Assembly (NCBI GenBank): GCA_030015575.1
Contig: JASDDO010000016.1
Coordinates: 68,507,396 to 68,571,395 of the forward strand
Origin: Agapanthus africanus
Lineage: Eukaryota > Streptophyta > Magnoliopsida > Asparagales > Amaryllidaceae
Length of the DNA: 64,000 nt
Direction of reading: 5' to 3'
The translations under genes and the position numbers were made by a program. The notes under the pieces are model-generated. The model saw nothing but the letters and a program-made list of their open reading frames with translations, did no database searches and was not told the origin of the DNA. Of this stretch, positions 1 through 11,089 are shown in pieces (positions within the stretch are counted from its first letter, which is position 1; each line of letters starts with the position of its first letter).

Positions 1-1365
1 AATGGGGTCAAATCCCTCAAGATTCGTGAGAAACCATGGGTACGCCGAACTCGGTAAACCAGACATATGAAATGAAAGTGATACGGTTTCATGCAAGGTC
101 AGAACGATGGTAAGGATGGAGGTAGGTGATTGAGGAAGGTTATCGGTTAACGGTTCAGAAGGGTGTACACAGTCATTGACAGGGACAGGATGAATTGGAA
201 AATCCGACTCATCACTAAGAACTGTTTCATCCTCAAAAATATCCTTAAAATTTTCCTCAAAGTTAAGCTCATCCATGCATTTATCATCAATATCAAGACG
301 CATATGAAGTTCGGGAAAAACATTTAATGACTCGGGATGATGACTTGGAGAGAAAAACTCAGCCAAATCTGTGGGTTCATCATCCAAAATATTCCCAGCG
401 TCAATATCCTCAATCAAGTGAAAGTCAATTTTCTCAGACACCTCATCAAAAGCATGGATTTCAATCGATTCTGGTTCTAAGATGGAGGTGTAGAGGTCAA
501 AAGGATTGGGTGTGGTTTCACTTGGCAAGGTCCCTTCACAATCGGGTAAATCAAACACTGCAAAGTCGCACAACTCATCAAACATTCTATCTTCAATTGA
601 TAATTCAGTTGGGACACTTGATAGCCTTTCAACACAGGAGTTGTGGGATTCAATTTGAAACCGGTAGGTTTGATTTGGAAGGGGGTATAGCTCACTCTCT
701 CCACTCAAATTCTCAATCTGTCCAACCGCCTCATCATACATTGGAAAATTATGAGCTAGTTGGAAACTAGCTACCGGATCAGTAGGTTGTATGAGGGTGG
801 CCATGGACGCATTCAAATCCATCATCTGTTGGCATGACGCTACCCTAAAGTCTTCCAACGACTGTTCCAGACTAGACATGGGTTGTGACGGGGTTTCATT
901 AAAAGATTCAAAGTTGTTTGGATACTGAAAACTCCTAAATGGCGGTTCAGAAGCAATGTCTAGGGAAGGTGCAAGAGTCGGGTAGGACTGGTAGGAATTG
1001 AATAGCTGGACTGTGGTAGGATCAACACTCGGATACGAAGGTGAATGGAATTGTTGATCCCAAGAATTTGAAGTGGTGAAAGGAGTGAAATATCGGCTAT
1101 GAGATTGTTCAATATGTTCAGCGATGGACAAAGGACGACTTGCAAAAGGGGTATCAACATAAGCGGGTGCGGGAGGCTGAAAAGGTTGATACAAAGTGGA
1201 ATGCGGAGTGAAAGTGTTTGTCCTAGACGCTTCTATCCGATCTTTCAAAGAGATTTTGGGCATGGAGGGATCGTTCGACGTTCGGCCAAAGCAAGAACCG
1301 TAAGAAGTAATGTCTGGTTGTGGGTACCAAAGTTCGGCAAGTGTTTTTCTAGGTGGAGTACCCAT
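1..1365 (-). CDS. F ORF1, unknown protein, 455 codons visible, open at left edge
   Basis: A minus-strand reading frame starts at an ATG at 1365 (MGTPPRKTLAELWYPQPD) and has no stop for 455 codons up to base 1. It is the first long ORF after the primer site, about 1 kb downstream, which is gag's position. I see no gag signature, zinc knuckle, protease or membrane segment in this part. The first 150 residues are rich in Pro, Ser, Tyr and Phe. The later part is strongly acidic, with many Asp/Glu/Ser/Pro stretches such as IEDIDAGNILDDEPTD. It could be the N-terminus of a diverged gag or an element-specific extra ORF like those placed before gag in some Tat/Ogre elements. A polypyrimidine tract precedes the ATG (about 1370-1400, sense). 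Function not assigned. Confidence 0.7.
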   Translation of the reverse strand, partial: MGTPPRKTLAELWYPQPDITSYGSCFGRTSNDPSMPKISLKDRIEASRTNTFTPHSTLYQPFQPPAPAYVDTPFASRPLSIAEHIEQSHSRYFTPFTTSNSWDQQFHSPSYPSVDPTTVQLFNSYQSYPTLAPSLDIASEPPFRSFQYPNNFESFNETPSQPMSSLEQSLEDFRVASCQQMMDLNASMATLIQPTDPVASFQLAHNFPMYDEAVGQIENLSGESELYPLPNQTYRFQIESHNSCVERLSSVPTELSIEDRMFDELCDFAVFDLPDCEGTLPSETTPNPFDLYTSILEPESIEIHAFDEVSEKIDFHLIEDIDAGNILDDEPTDLAEFFSPSHHPESLNVFPELHMRLDIDDKCMDELNFEENFKDIFEDETVLSDESDFPIHPVPVNDCVHPSEPLTDNLPQSPTSILTIVLTLHETVSLSFHMSGLPSSAYPWFLTNLEGFDPI

Positions 1366-2408
1366 GATATGAAAAGAAGAAAGAAAGAAAGGAAGAGAAA
1401 AAGAGGGGAAAAAGAATGTGATTTTTTTTTTAGATATTAACAAAAGAATGAAATATACACACAAAAAGAATCTAGACCAAAAACAATCACGACACACAAA
1501 AATACCACACACCTAATCGTTCTAGGGTTCACATAGGTCAACTAGACCTGCTCCAGAACTTGATTGTCGAAGTAAAACTGTGTCGAGAAACGGGCTTAAG
1601 ATACATGATCACGAGGCCAGATAAGTGAAGAGATAAGGGGAGGTTTTCCAACGCTTTCGCGAAGTTCCTTAATTAAATAACCCTTTCTCTTTTGGCGGTT
1701 TCGCCGTTAACACTTTCCTAGACACCCCGTAAACAATGTACCGTTAAGCGAGGTTCAAAACACGGTTAACTTCTCCTAATGAGCGCGAAGTCCTTAAGGC
1801 TTAAAGTCTAATTTCTTTTAAAATTTGTGCGGGTAAACGTTATGCTCAAGTTCGTGATTTGTGGGCCACGGAAAAGGTGATGAAATCCTTTACCGTATAT
1901 TGTGGGGTTCGCTTGCCCTTAAGTCCGTGTTAATGTATGCAATGCGCAATTCAATAAAAATTCTATAAAGAATCAAACAATTGTTTTTTAGTTTAAGCAC
2001 GGCACTGCAACAAATACGGGTTAGTCAATTTTTAGCGTTTGCTAGCGAACTTGCAAAGAATCCTGCAAAGAATAGTATATTGGATGCGTCGAATTTGAGA
2101 AGAAGGTGTTAGTAAAGTACGTACCGTTAAGTTTTTGGGTTAGGAAACCCCCGTTGAATCAAATCCGGTAAGCTTGAAAAGTTCGCTTGCACGGGTCAAA
2201 CTACCCGGATCTTTGGCACTGTACTTTGCAATCACCTTAGCCTTGAACGTACACTTTGCTCCCCACAATCGCCGTTCGCAAATCCGCAAAAATCTGCAGA
2301 CTTGCTCACAAAAATTATCAAAAAAAAACAAAAAGATTTTTTTTTATTTATAAATATATACAAAAAGAATATTAACCCGAATAACAAGAAAGAAAATACG
2401 CTACCGTC
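1366..2408 (-). other. F leader (5' untranslated region)
   Basis: About 1 kb between the primer site and the F ORF with no convincing coding frame. It contains a block at 1637-1760 nearly identical in part to the leader of the copia elements (separate entry). The part nearest the ORF is a long pyrimidine tract in the sense direction. The remainder (about 1770-2400) shows nothing I recognise. Confidence 0.6.
1637..1760 (-). other. Shared leader block with GNRA-type hairpin (copy in F)
   Basis: About 37 nt here (1637-1673) match the leaders of copia elements C (about 45640-45676) and A (about 58248-58284) base for base, and similarity continues to the stretch ending CTAGACACC near 1718-1726. 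In the sense strand it contains CGC-GAAA-GCG, a short stem closed by a GNRA tetraloop (1652-1661), and a second stem GGCG/CGCC near 1695-1706. It lies about 270 nt upstream of the ORF start, the same relative place as in the copia elements. Confidence 0.7.
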
Positions 2409-2426
2409 TCCCCGGCAATGGCGCCA
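2409..2426 (-). other. F primer binding site, tRNA-Asp type
   Basis: On the minus strand the 18 nt read TGGCGCCATTGCCGGGGA, complementary with one mismatch to the 3' end of plant tRNA-Asp as I remember it. The site lies just inside the LTR and fixes the element's orientation as minus. Confidence 0.8.
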
Positions 2427-3540
2427 TTTAATCGCACGCTTTTGGCGTGTCGGATGTTCAAAGTTCTAAAGTTATAACTGCGATCAGGACGGTGTCGCTT
2501 TGCAGCTAGCCGGTTGAGCACGGGTCGATCCATAGGGAGATGGTTGTATGTCCGTTCTTGTCTTAGACGAGTCAATAAAGAATGTGTATATGTTTGTTCG
2601 ATTCTAACCTATGTGTTATATGCAAGTATAAAGTTGTTAAGAAAAAGATACGAAATTGTAAGCTAAAGAAATCCGCACTAAAAACCTTTGAGCCGAGTCT
2701 TGACCAATTGAAGCTAGAGCAATCGGCAACAACGTGGATTAGGGGATTTAAGCACGGTATTCGTGGAATCTGGCTTATTTACCCTTGTCCTTCCGTTCTT
2801 GTCTCTTGCTTTCGCCTCCGGCCAAACCGAACGCAACCAGTCGCGGTTAGGAATCACCGTTACCTTGGTAGGGTAGGGTGCCTAACGGAGCGCTTGCGTA
2901 ACGTTTGGGTGGAGTTCAATGGAAAATAATGGGAAAAGGAAATGAGCAAAGAAATATTAACTTACAATACCGTATTTATTCTTAACAACGATAATTACAA
3001 CCATTCACAAAAACGAACCAAAAAGAGCAAAAGAAAAGAAAAGATTACAAGTAAGTAAGTGCATGGAATTTAAGTGCAAGAAAGTAAAGCATGAATGTAA
3101 AGCAAGTAATAAAAAGCAAGAAAGAAATAAGCAAGAAAGTAATTACAAGAACATAGAACTCAAGACAAGCATGGGATCAATAGCCAACCCTTAAACTTGC
3201 AAGCTCAATCAAGAGGTTGCAAGATCAAGAGAAGGGTAAAGAACTCATGTGAAATGAAGCACTAATTCCATAAGAAGATACAACCCTTGAAATTAATAAC
3301 AAACCCTTAAACTTTCAAGCTCAATGAAGAGGTTGAAAGATCAAGAGAAAGCAAGGATCTCAAGGGAAAGCTAAAACAAAAGAATGATACAAAAACCCTC
3401 ATCTTCATTTCATCATCCACTCAAAAAGCTCTCACTACAATTTTCATGGAGGAAAGAATGAAGAAGAAGAAGAAGAAGAAGACTAAACTACACTAAAAGA
3501 GGCTAAAGAACTTAACACTTTGGCTTGGCAAGAACTGGGG

Positions 3541-3549
3541 TATTTATAG
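3541..3549 (-). promoter_or_regulatory. Putative TATA box of F LTR
   Basis: CTATAAATA on the minus strand inside the F LTR, placed so that transcription would start about 30 nt downstream, near 3510, and run towards the primer site. Assigned from motif and position only. Confidence 0.55.
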
Positions 3550-3636
3550 ACAGGGAATTGGAAACCTAGGGCAATAATCTGGCTCCATATATAAAGTCCA
3601 AACTACCCCTAAAAAATCATCAGACGAAGAGCCTAC

Positions 3637-3688
3637 ATGGCCGCGGTTCCGTGGCCTAAGCACGCTAATGCCGCGGAACCGCGGCCAT
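3637..3688. repeat. GC-rich hairpin in F U3
   Basis: Arms 3637-3655 and 3670-3688 pair at 18 of 19 positions (the exception is G.T) around a 14-nt loop. The core CCGCGGAACCGCGG is nearly the same as in the leader hairpins of copia elements C, D and A, although here it sits about 90 bp upstream of the TATA box rather than after the primer site. Confidence 0.7.
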
Positions 3689-4417
3689 ATAGAGGGGTTA
3701 GCTTGTCGTTTTCTTGTGGGTTTCTTGTGTTGCTATTTGCTTCTGTTTAACAGGTCCAAAATGTCAAGATTATTCCATGATTTCTTCGGATCAGCAATAG
3801 TCCAAAATGGCATCAAAAATAATACTTTTGACCTTTTCTCCCTCGAGCTCCGCGCACCCATTGATTCTTGTGCAGCCCCCCTCGTGCTCTGTGCTTGTCC
3901 GAGACACGAATGACCACTGTCATATGTCTTGTCTCTGGAACTGGTACTCGGCACTGGACGGATACGGATGACCGGAACCCGGCTTTTATCTGCTGTCAAC
4001 AGATGTTCTGTATTTTGGCGTAACTGTGGAGATTTTGTATCATTTGCGTTATTTTGGACTAGGAACCTGTAGTCTGTAAATATGTAGCAAACACAGATTA
4101 ACAGTACCTACCTATAAACAAATGAGCGTAAGAATGGGCGGTATGAAATGCAATATTCTGTTATGAACAGGGAGGTTCCCCGTGCTTTTGCACGGACCTA
4201 ATTAGAATAAACCTCGTTTTCCCAGAGGTATAACCCCGTTAACACCTTTCTAGACACCTACTTGATCGGCTAATTGTCATGTGCAAAACTCTCCCAGGAG
4301 TAACTCTTACTCACAGTGGGTATCGGGATCCATCTATCTCATAGAAGGTATGCAATCTCATTGAAAATTTCTACACTTGAAATTCCCGATAAGGCTTTTG
4401 CCCCTAGCAAGTTATGA

Positions 4418-4609
4418 CCTTAACATAGTCAACAAATCATAATTGCTAGTCTAGGTCAACCTGTCATTTCCCGATTGAATTAAACCCACCTGCACGACCC
4501 TTAACATAGTCAACAAAGTTGTACAACTACCCTAAACCAATCACATCTCATGTTTTGGCAGATAAGCACTAATTAGCTACCGCACACTACGCCTTAACAT
4601 AGTCAACAA
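4418..4609 (-). repeat. Three short repeats in D leader, 81-93 bp apart
   Basis: CCTTAACATAGTCAACAA occurs at 4418, 4499 and 4592. The equivalents in C (45935, 46020, 46113) and B (39553, 39636, 39731) read CCTTGACGAAGGTCAACAA and CCTTGACGGAGGCCAACAA at almost the same spacing. Confidence 0.75.
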
Positions 4610-4740
4610 ACATAGCACGAATACTAAGTAGTACTTATCTGAAATGACGGAGGGCTACGCAGGTTTTTCAGAAAACCATAAGCATAATGGACTTGATATC
4701 GTTGTAGAAACAAGTGATTTTGAAAAAGGAATGTTTTTGA

Positions 4741-4995
4741 GGCTTTTCTAGTTTCGCTAAAGAGGTCACTCCCGGTGAAGGGATCTCGGCTCTTTCCTCA
4801 TCGAATAAGGTGCCGGATATTTCATAAATACCGCTGTGCAAAGCAAGAACTACAAAAACAATCAAAAACAAAACCGGGTGAGTTGTAGCATCTGCTAGTT
4901 TTGCTAAAGAGGTCACTCCCGGTGAAGGGATCTCGGCTCTTTCCTTATCGATTAAGGTGCTGGATATTCTACAAGGAATACCTGCTATGCAAACC
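4741..4995 (-). repeat. Duplicated segment, 147-bp period, in D leader
   Basis: Two copies of a segment of roughly 100 bp containing GTCACTCCCGGTGAAGGGAT recur with a 147-bp period (anchor GCTAA at 4756 and 4903). Element B has the same duplication with a 146-bp period (39897 and 40043). A and C do not show it. Confidence 0.75.
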
Positions 4996-5331
4996 AAAAT
5001 CTAGAGCTACTATTTTTTTTTATAAAATTTGATTCTATAATATCTTTTAGGTTTCTTTTCTTTTATTAATCTCATTAATAAATCCCATCATTTAAGCTTC
5101 CTAAGAGTCACAGAAGAAACAAAAGCAGTAATATTTATATATCAACACATACATATAGTATAAGCATTCGTCTCAGGCAGTAATATGATCTCATAACAGA
5201 ACATTGCAGCAGAAGTCAACAAATGAAATATTGGATATACTACGATGTCCGTGTTTTATTTTGAGCCTATATAAAACACGGATTCCACAGTCGCGATGAG
5301 TAGCCAAACCCATATCCCTAGACCCCTACGA

Positions 5332-7519
5332 TGTAAGTCCACGTTGCTCACCCCGGTTCTTACTGGGAGGCGGAAACGGCGAAAAACAATGATTTTGGCG
5401 CAAGGCAACATGGACCAAAAGTCGGGATCTTTGCTAAACTAGAAACTAGTAAACACTTAGAGGTTTTAACTACTATGCTTGTAGAAAGTATACCTCACGG
5501 AACCGGTCCTTCGGGTCTTCTCTCCGCTCTCCGGATCATCCATCCGCGCTCCGAGGGTCGATCCGGATCTTGGTCACCTCCGCGGCCTTCTTGAGTCGAA
5601 GACGATCCACCCGAGAGTTGTACACTAAGCTCCGCATCAAGCCAAGGCAACTAGGGCAAAGAGATTGCTAATCTAAATGCTTTAGGTTATGTAGAAGAGA
5701 TAGATGGAAGTGTTTGTCTTTGTGGGATCTTTTTCTCTCAACACATGAGATCAAAAGATGAGATCAAGAGGAGGAAGAAGAAGGAGAAACTTAGCAACCA
5801 TGGAGCTTTTCCTTTTCTTCTCACTTCAAGAGAGAGAATGAGAAGAGAATAATGAAAAGATTAAGCCAAATGAAATGAACCATGGTTGCAATAATACACT
5901 AATCTCATCATTACTAATCCTATCATGATAAAGTTGATGGCACATTGAATTGACCATTATCATAACACAAGAAATAAAAAGAAAATGAAAGAAGAGTGTG
6001 GATCTCTCTTGAAGGTCAATGGTCAACACGGTCAACGGGTCAACAAAGTCAAGAGAGATCTAAGTGGTCAAATGGTCAATGCAATTAGCCATCACTAATC
6101 TATCACTAAAAGGATTAGTAAACAATGTCTCCGGCTCATAACGGTTTTGACTAAAAGAATTGTCAAAACCCTAATGAGTTTGCCACATTACGGTTTTGGC
6201 CGAACCAACTGCCAAAACCCTAATGGGGCACCCCCTCCTTCATCTCTCCTCAAAACTGTGCATACACACCCGCATCCGCTTTCCGTAGAATGCGGATGCA
6301 CAGAAGACAAATCAAATCCATCTGTCCAATACTAAGATCTGGCTTAAACCAAAGCCCACTAGTATTGCCTGCCCGAACAGCATACGCACACAAGTGCACG
6401 TAAGTGATCGTAGCCCTGCCGTAAAACCATACATCCTCTACACGTTTCGCTCAGTGCAGGGAAACTCTCTGTGTGGGACTCTAAAGACTCGACACTATGC
6501 TGGCGGTGGGTTTAACCACAGACCGCAAGCGGCACAAGCTGTACGTAATGGTCCCCAGGTAGATGTCGATAAGAAGGCCGATGAGGTAAACCCATCCGAA
6601 CTCCTACTGAGCCTGTATGTGACAATCTCCATACAGTCCGGTCTATTCGTCTGATACATCACATGGTGGGCCTAGGGAGGCGGTGAACATCAGTCCCCTA
6701 ATAGCGGTACAAGTCGTGTCGGAGTGTATCCCAGAACACTCTGAGATAACACTGAAAACCTACCAGTATATCTCGCTTGCCCTGGCCAGGGACTACTTGT
6801 GTAATGGCTCTCCTAGACACAGCGCGATGTCAACCCCCAATACCGGGAGAGAAGAATCCTGTCTAACCGTCACTGCCTCCAAGTGCTTCGGGACTACACC
6901 CAACTACTACCTGTTTGCACGACTCCTTTGAACCGTGGTAGGGTAGTAATCTAAGTACAGTGGGAACACACTCGAGGCGAAGTGACAGTGTCAAGTCGAC
7001 GGACTAAGCTGTACTCATGTCACCTGGGAACTGATAACTGACGATAGGTATAATACCAACCAACAGTTCCCGACGAGTCCTGTCCAGTGTACTCGTAACC
7101 TAACGAGCACCCGCATACTATCTCAAGTACGACGTACTGACGGCTGTGGAACAGACCGTCTCCCCCTTCTGGGATGAGAAGCGCATACGCTAGTCTACTC
7201 TGGAGTATCGATGCCCTGTCTTGATAGTCCTACGACCAGGGACCTGTATAAGGATGTTCTTATGGATTACCCAGCCCCCACGAGTGTGAGCGCCATCACA
7301 ACGCTGGTAATCAAGTAAAAATCCTAAGGGCTCTACTAATATGTATATAAGCGATATGTTAAAAGAAACACATGCACATATTGAAGTAGAGACATACCAA
7401 GTAGCATACTACCATTTTGAGCAAGATTGTCTATACAACTGTGAATATCCCAAGCTTCCATCAAGTAATAAACAAGCTAGTATGATACAGTAATGGCCTC
7501 TTGGGCATATACACTAACA
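5332..7519 (-). repeat. C 3' LTR
   Basis: 2188 bp, TGTAAGTCCACG at the left and ACTAACA at the right on the plus strand (TGTTAGT...TTACA on the sense strand). It is homologous to the A LTR and to 47506-49692. The adjoining ATCTCCCACTTGC at 7520-7532 is the polypurine tract in sense. It includes the 12-bp palindrome CCCTGGCCAGGG at 6780-6791, found in every copia LTR of the window. Confidence 0.9.
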
Positions 7520-7533
7520 ATCTCCCACTTGCA

Positions 7534-10303
7534 CTAAGGCCATGTACTGGCGTATCGAAGACCTATCATCTCGATCAGCCGCTCGAACTGAGTCTGGGGT
7601 AGGGCCTTCATGAGTGGATCTGCAGTGTTGTTCTCCGTATTTACTCTCTTCACCTCGATCTCCCGGCGATCTACGATCTCCCTGATCAGGTGGTACCGCC
7701 TCAAAATGTGCCTAGACTTCTGATGGGACCCGGGTTCCTTCGCTAAAGCTATAGCGCCGTTGTTGTCGCAATACAGCGGTATTGGATCAACAATGGTAGG
7801 AACCACCTGAAGCTCCGTGAGGAACTTCTTCATCCAGACAGCTTCCTTTGCGGCATCGCAAGCAGCTATGTACTCCGCTTCCATGGTTGAGTCTGCAACG
7901 GTCTCCTGCTTGGAACTATTCCAGCAAACCGCCCCTCCATTGAGGGTAAAAACATAACCCGACATGGACTTGGAGTCATCCTTGTTACTCTGGAAGCTGG
8001 AGTCAGCAAAGGCCTCGAGCTGGAGGTCTTTTCCGCCATACACCAAGAACATCTCCTTAGTCCTTCTCAGGTACTTGAGAATGTTCTTTACCGCTATCCA
8101 GTGTTTCTCCCCTGGGTTCGACTGATACCGGCTTACAACGTTCAATGCGTATGCTACATCTGGTCTGGTACACAACATCGCATACATTATAGAGCCTACC
8201 GCAGAAGCGTAGGGTATAATAGACATGCGATCCCTTTCCAAATCAGTCTTGGGAGACATCTCTTTGGAGAGGGTGATCCCGTGACAAGCCGGTAGATTAC
8301 CGCGCTTGGAATCTCCCATACTGAACCTTTTCAGTATGGTGTCGATGTACCTTGACTGTGAAAGTCCTAACATCCTCTTAGAGCTATCACGATAGATCTG
8401 GATCCCCAGAATGTAGTTGGCATCGCCCAGGTCCTTCATGGAGAACCTCTGCGACAAGAATCCTTTGACTGACTGTAGCATAGGAATACCATTTCCTATT
8501 AGGATAATGTCATCCACGTACAAGACGAGAAATACAACAGTTCTCCCTACAATCTTACTGTAAATGCATGGTTCATCTGGATTTTTGATAAAGTCGAATT
8601 CCTTGACAGTATCATCAAAGCAGATGTTCCAACTCTGCGATGCCTGCTTAAGTCCATAGATGGACTTCAGCAACTTGCACACTTTACCGCTGCTCCCACT
8701 CTGAATGAATCCTTCTGGCTGATCCATATAGACGCACTCTTCTAAATTTCCATTTAGGAAAGCCGTCTTTACGTCCATCTGCCAGATTTCATAATCGTGG
8801 AAGGCAGCAATGGCAAGAAGGATCCGAATGGATTTCAGCATAGCCACTGGAGAAAAGGACTCGTCATAGTCTAAACCAGGTCTTTGACGAAAACCCTTTG
8901 CAACAAGTCTAGCTTTATAGGTCTCAACCTGCCCATCTACACCAATCTTCTTTCTGAAGATCCATTTGCAGCCTACGGGTTTTACCCCTTCTGGAGCAAA
9001 GTCCAAAGTCCAAACTTTGTTTGTGTACATGGACTCCATCTCGGCCCGTATTGCATCCAGCCATTTTACCGAGTCGCCGCTCTGAATGGCTTGCTGGAAG
9101 CTAGTAGGCTCACCATAATCCATGGTGCAATCCTCTCTATCCCCGTCTATGAGAAAACCGTAGTATCTCTCGGGCGGATGAGACTGCCTACTACTCCTGC
9201 GGAGTGGCGCTGGAATGTCCGGTTCTCCCGAACCTTCTGGTTCTACCAAGGTTTCAGTAACAGCTTGTGGTTCTGGAATTTCTTCCAGTTCTATTGCGCT
9301 CCCACTTATCTGATTTTCTAAAAATTCAGTTTCCAAGAAGTGGGCATGCTGAGAAACAAAAACCTTTTGTTCCTCTGCGGAATAGATTGATACCCCCTGG
9401 AGTTCTTTGGGTATCCCACAAACTTACACAGTACTGAGCGTGCCTCGAGCTTGTCCGCATGCTGCTTTTTTACAAAAGCTGGACATCCCCATGTCTTAAG
9501 GTACTTAAGACAGGGTTTCTTCTCACTCCACATCTGATATGGGGTGGTAGGCACAGTCTTGGTTGGAGCCTTGTTCAAGAGATATGCTGCTGTTTCTAGC
9601 GCATAACCCCAGAAGGATCGCGGTAACTCAGCCTTACTCATCATGGAACGAACCATATCCAATAGGGTTTGATTCCGCCTTTCCGATACACCGTTGTGTT
9701 GTGGTGTGTATGGAGGAGTAAGCTGAGAGAGAATTCCATTCTCTTTTAAGTAGCCCAGAAACTCGGCACTCAAGTATTCACCACCTCGATCAGATCTTAG
9801 TGTCTTGATACTTTTTCCTGTTTGTTTTTCAACTTCATTCTTGTATTCCTGAAATTTCTCAAAGGCCTCGGATTTGTGCTTCATCAAGAATACATGCCCA
9901 TACCTAGAGAAATCATCTGTGAAAGTAATGAAGTATGAATAACCACTTCGCGCATGTGTAGAAATTGGACCACACACATCACTGTGTATGAGTCCCAAGA
10001 GCTCGCTTGCTCTTTCTCCGTGTCCAGTGAACGGAGTCTTTGTCATCTTTCCCATGAGACAAGATTCACAAGTGGCATAAGACTGATACTCAAACGGATT
10101 CAAGTATCCCTCTTTATGTAACTTTGTTAACCGTGTCTCATTAATGTGACCGAGTCTACAATGCCATAAGAAAGCCTGATTTGTTTTCGGAGACTTTCTT
10201 TTAAGTGTGTTCTGGACACTGATGATCTGAGCTTGATTCAATACGTATATTCCGTTTTGTAATGTACCTGACCCAATCAGGACTTGATTTAGGTGGATGT
10301 TTA
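7534..10303 (-). pseudogene. C pol: integrase, RT, RNase H (one frameshift)
   Basis: Two overlapping minus-strand frames. The upstream one (10241-9318) carries the copia integrase: LWHCRLGHINETRLTKLH and a CxxC zinc site, then the catalytic core HSDVCGP, LRSDRGGEYL and NGVSERRNQT (D, D, E). The downstream one (9336-7534, 600 aa) carries RT (ARLVAKGF, MDVKTAFLNG, LYVDDIILIG) and RNase H (EAFADSS, TMEAEYIA, YCDNNGAIALAKEP). Compared with A a single base is missing near 9385-9395, which breaks the frame between integrase and RT. The upstream part continues at 44465 across the B insertion. The protein ends at 7534, 14 bp from the LTR. Confidence 0.9.
10299..10303. repeat. TSD of element B, left copy (GTTTA)
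   Basis: GTTTA here and at 44460-44464 flanks element B exactly. Joining the two sides restores the C reading frame between the protease region (...FVSDVVN) and HLNQVLIGSGTL. Confidence 0.92.
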
Positions 10304-11089
10304 TGTAGGGTTCTGTTCCCCTCCGAAAGACGGCCGCACAGGACTGCTGAAGTCCTGGCGCTGAGGTTCGGGGCAGATGCTATCTGGTTTTATCCGCCTA
10401 TCTCTCCGAAGATGCCAAGTTGATTTATGGCACCGTGTATCGGAGGTTTAGACGGATGCGACCGATGTAGCAGACTTCGTCAGATTCCCCCTCAGGGTGA
10501 GGGGTTTTTGATTGTGGGGACGCTCTTCCCTGCAGGCGCAAGCCCCTGCAGTTAATTACGCTACCGCGTCGCGGTAACAACTTTCTCCTTCTCCAGAATT
10601 TCGCTTCGTGTCGTGTGTGTTTGTTTTGTTTGTGATTGCCCGTGGATTGTATACGGAGACTGAGTGATGTCGTCACCCGTAGGACGTGGATAATTAGTCC
10701 AAATCCGTATTTACTTAGATTTGGGTTTGGTGTTTTTAGTTTAAGGATGCATTAGCCGCGTTGCAGCTAAGACCAACTTAAACGTTCGTCAAGGATACGT
10801 TAGTCCTGTTTTGGACTACGATCGACCTGACGTAGTGATTGATTTAATTATCTGGTTGTCGGGACTCGTCGCCTCTCTGACGTCGTTGAGGGATTGCAAC
10901 GACAGACGTCAGAGGAGTTCAGAGATGTACCCTTGAACCAAAGTTGATTTGGAGTTTTATCGTTTATTTGAATATCTAAGGACACGTTAACCGTATTTGA
11001 GGTTAAGATCAACTTAGACGGGACCGTTTAGATCCAACAAAAGAGCGTTTGGGCCCTATTGTGCCAGTTTAGGGACATGGCGGTCCATC

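Larger units (their letters stand above)
1..4169 (-). mobile_element. Element F: LTR retrotransposon, 5' part, runs off left edge
   Basis: Read on the minus strand this is a 5' LTR (4169 down to about 2427-2449), a primer site of tRNA-Asp type (2426-2409), a leader of about 1 kb and a long ORF open to the window edge. The LTR begins TGTTCATAACAG on the minus strand and abuts the leader of copia element D at 4170, so F inserted into D. The tRNA-Asp-type primer site is usual for gypsy-type (Athila/Tat) plant elements and differs from the copia elements here. No protease, RT or integrase is visible in this part, so superfamily is not proven and a non-autonomous element is possible. The second LTR and TSD partner lie outside the window. 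Confidence 0.75.
2427..4169 (-). repeat. F 5' LTR
   Basis: About 1.72-1.74 kb. The outer end is clear (TGTTCATAACAG on minus, ending at 4169 where the D leader begins). The inner end is uncertain: CA on the minus strand falls at 2449, 22 nt from the primer site, whereas 2427 would abut it. A minus-strand TATA box CTATAAATA lies at 3549-3541. Downstream of it are a GAA microsatellite (about 3463-3480) and a partly duplicated segment with copies starting near 3189 and 3303 (114-bp spacing). A GC-rich inverted repeat at 3637-3688 lies in U3, upstream of the TATA box. Confidence 0.7.
4170..5331 (-). mobile_element. Element D (copia), left fragment: leader
   Basis: Non-coding leader of a copia element on the minus strand, cut on the left by F and on the right by C. 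Its content parallels the leader of element B at 39308-40566: the conserved block (4170-4290), three short repeats about 90 bp apart, and a duplicated segment. At 5331 the sequence breaks at TACGA and resumes after the C insertion at 49698. Gag and pol of D are not in the window. Confidence 0.8.

Noticed and set aside
327-770. 147-aa plus-strand ORF and similar plus-strand ORFs in 1-1440
   Set aside because: They are shadows of the open minus-strand frame of element F, which is far longer and follows a primer site on that strand.
2409-2426. tRNA-like strings at 2409, 31323, 42213, 47491, 50385 and 56421 as tRNA genes
   Set aside because: Only 13-18 nt complementary to tRNA 3' ends next to LTRs: these are primer binding sites. 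No cloverleaf is present.
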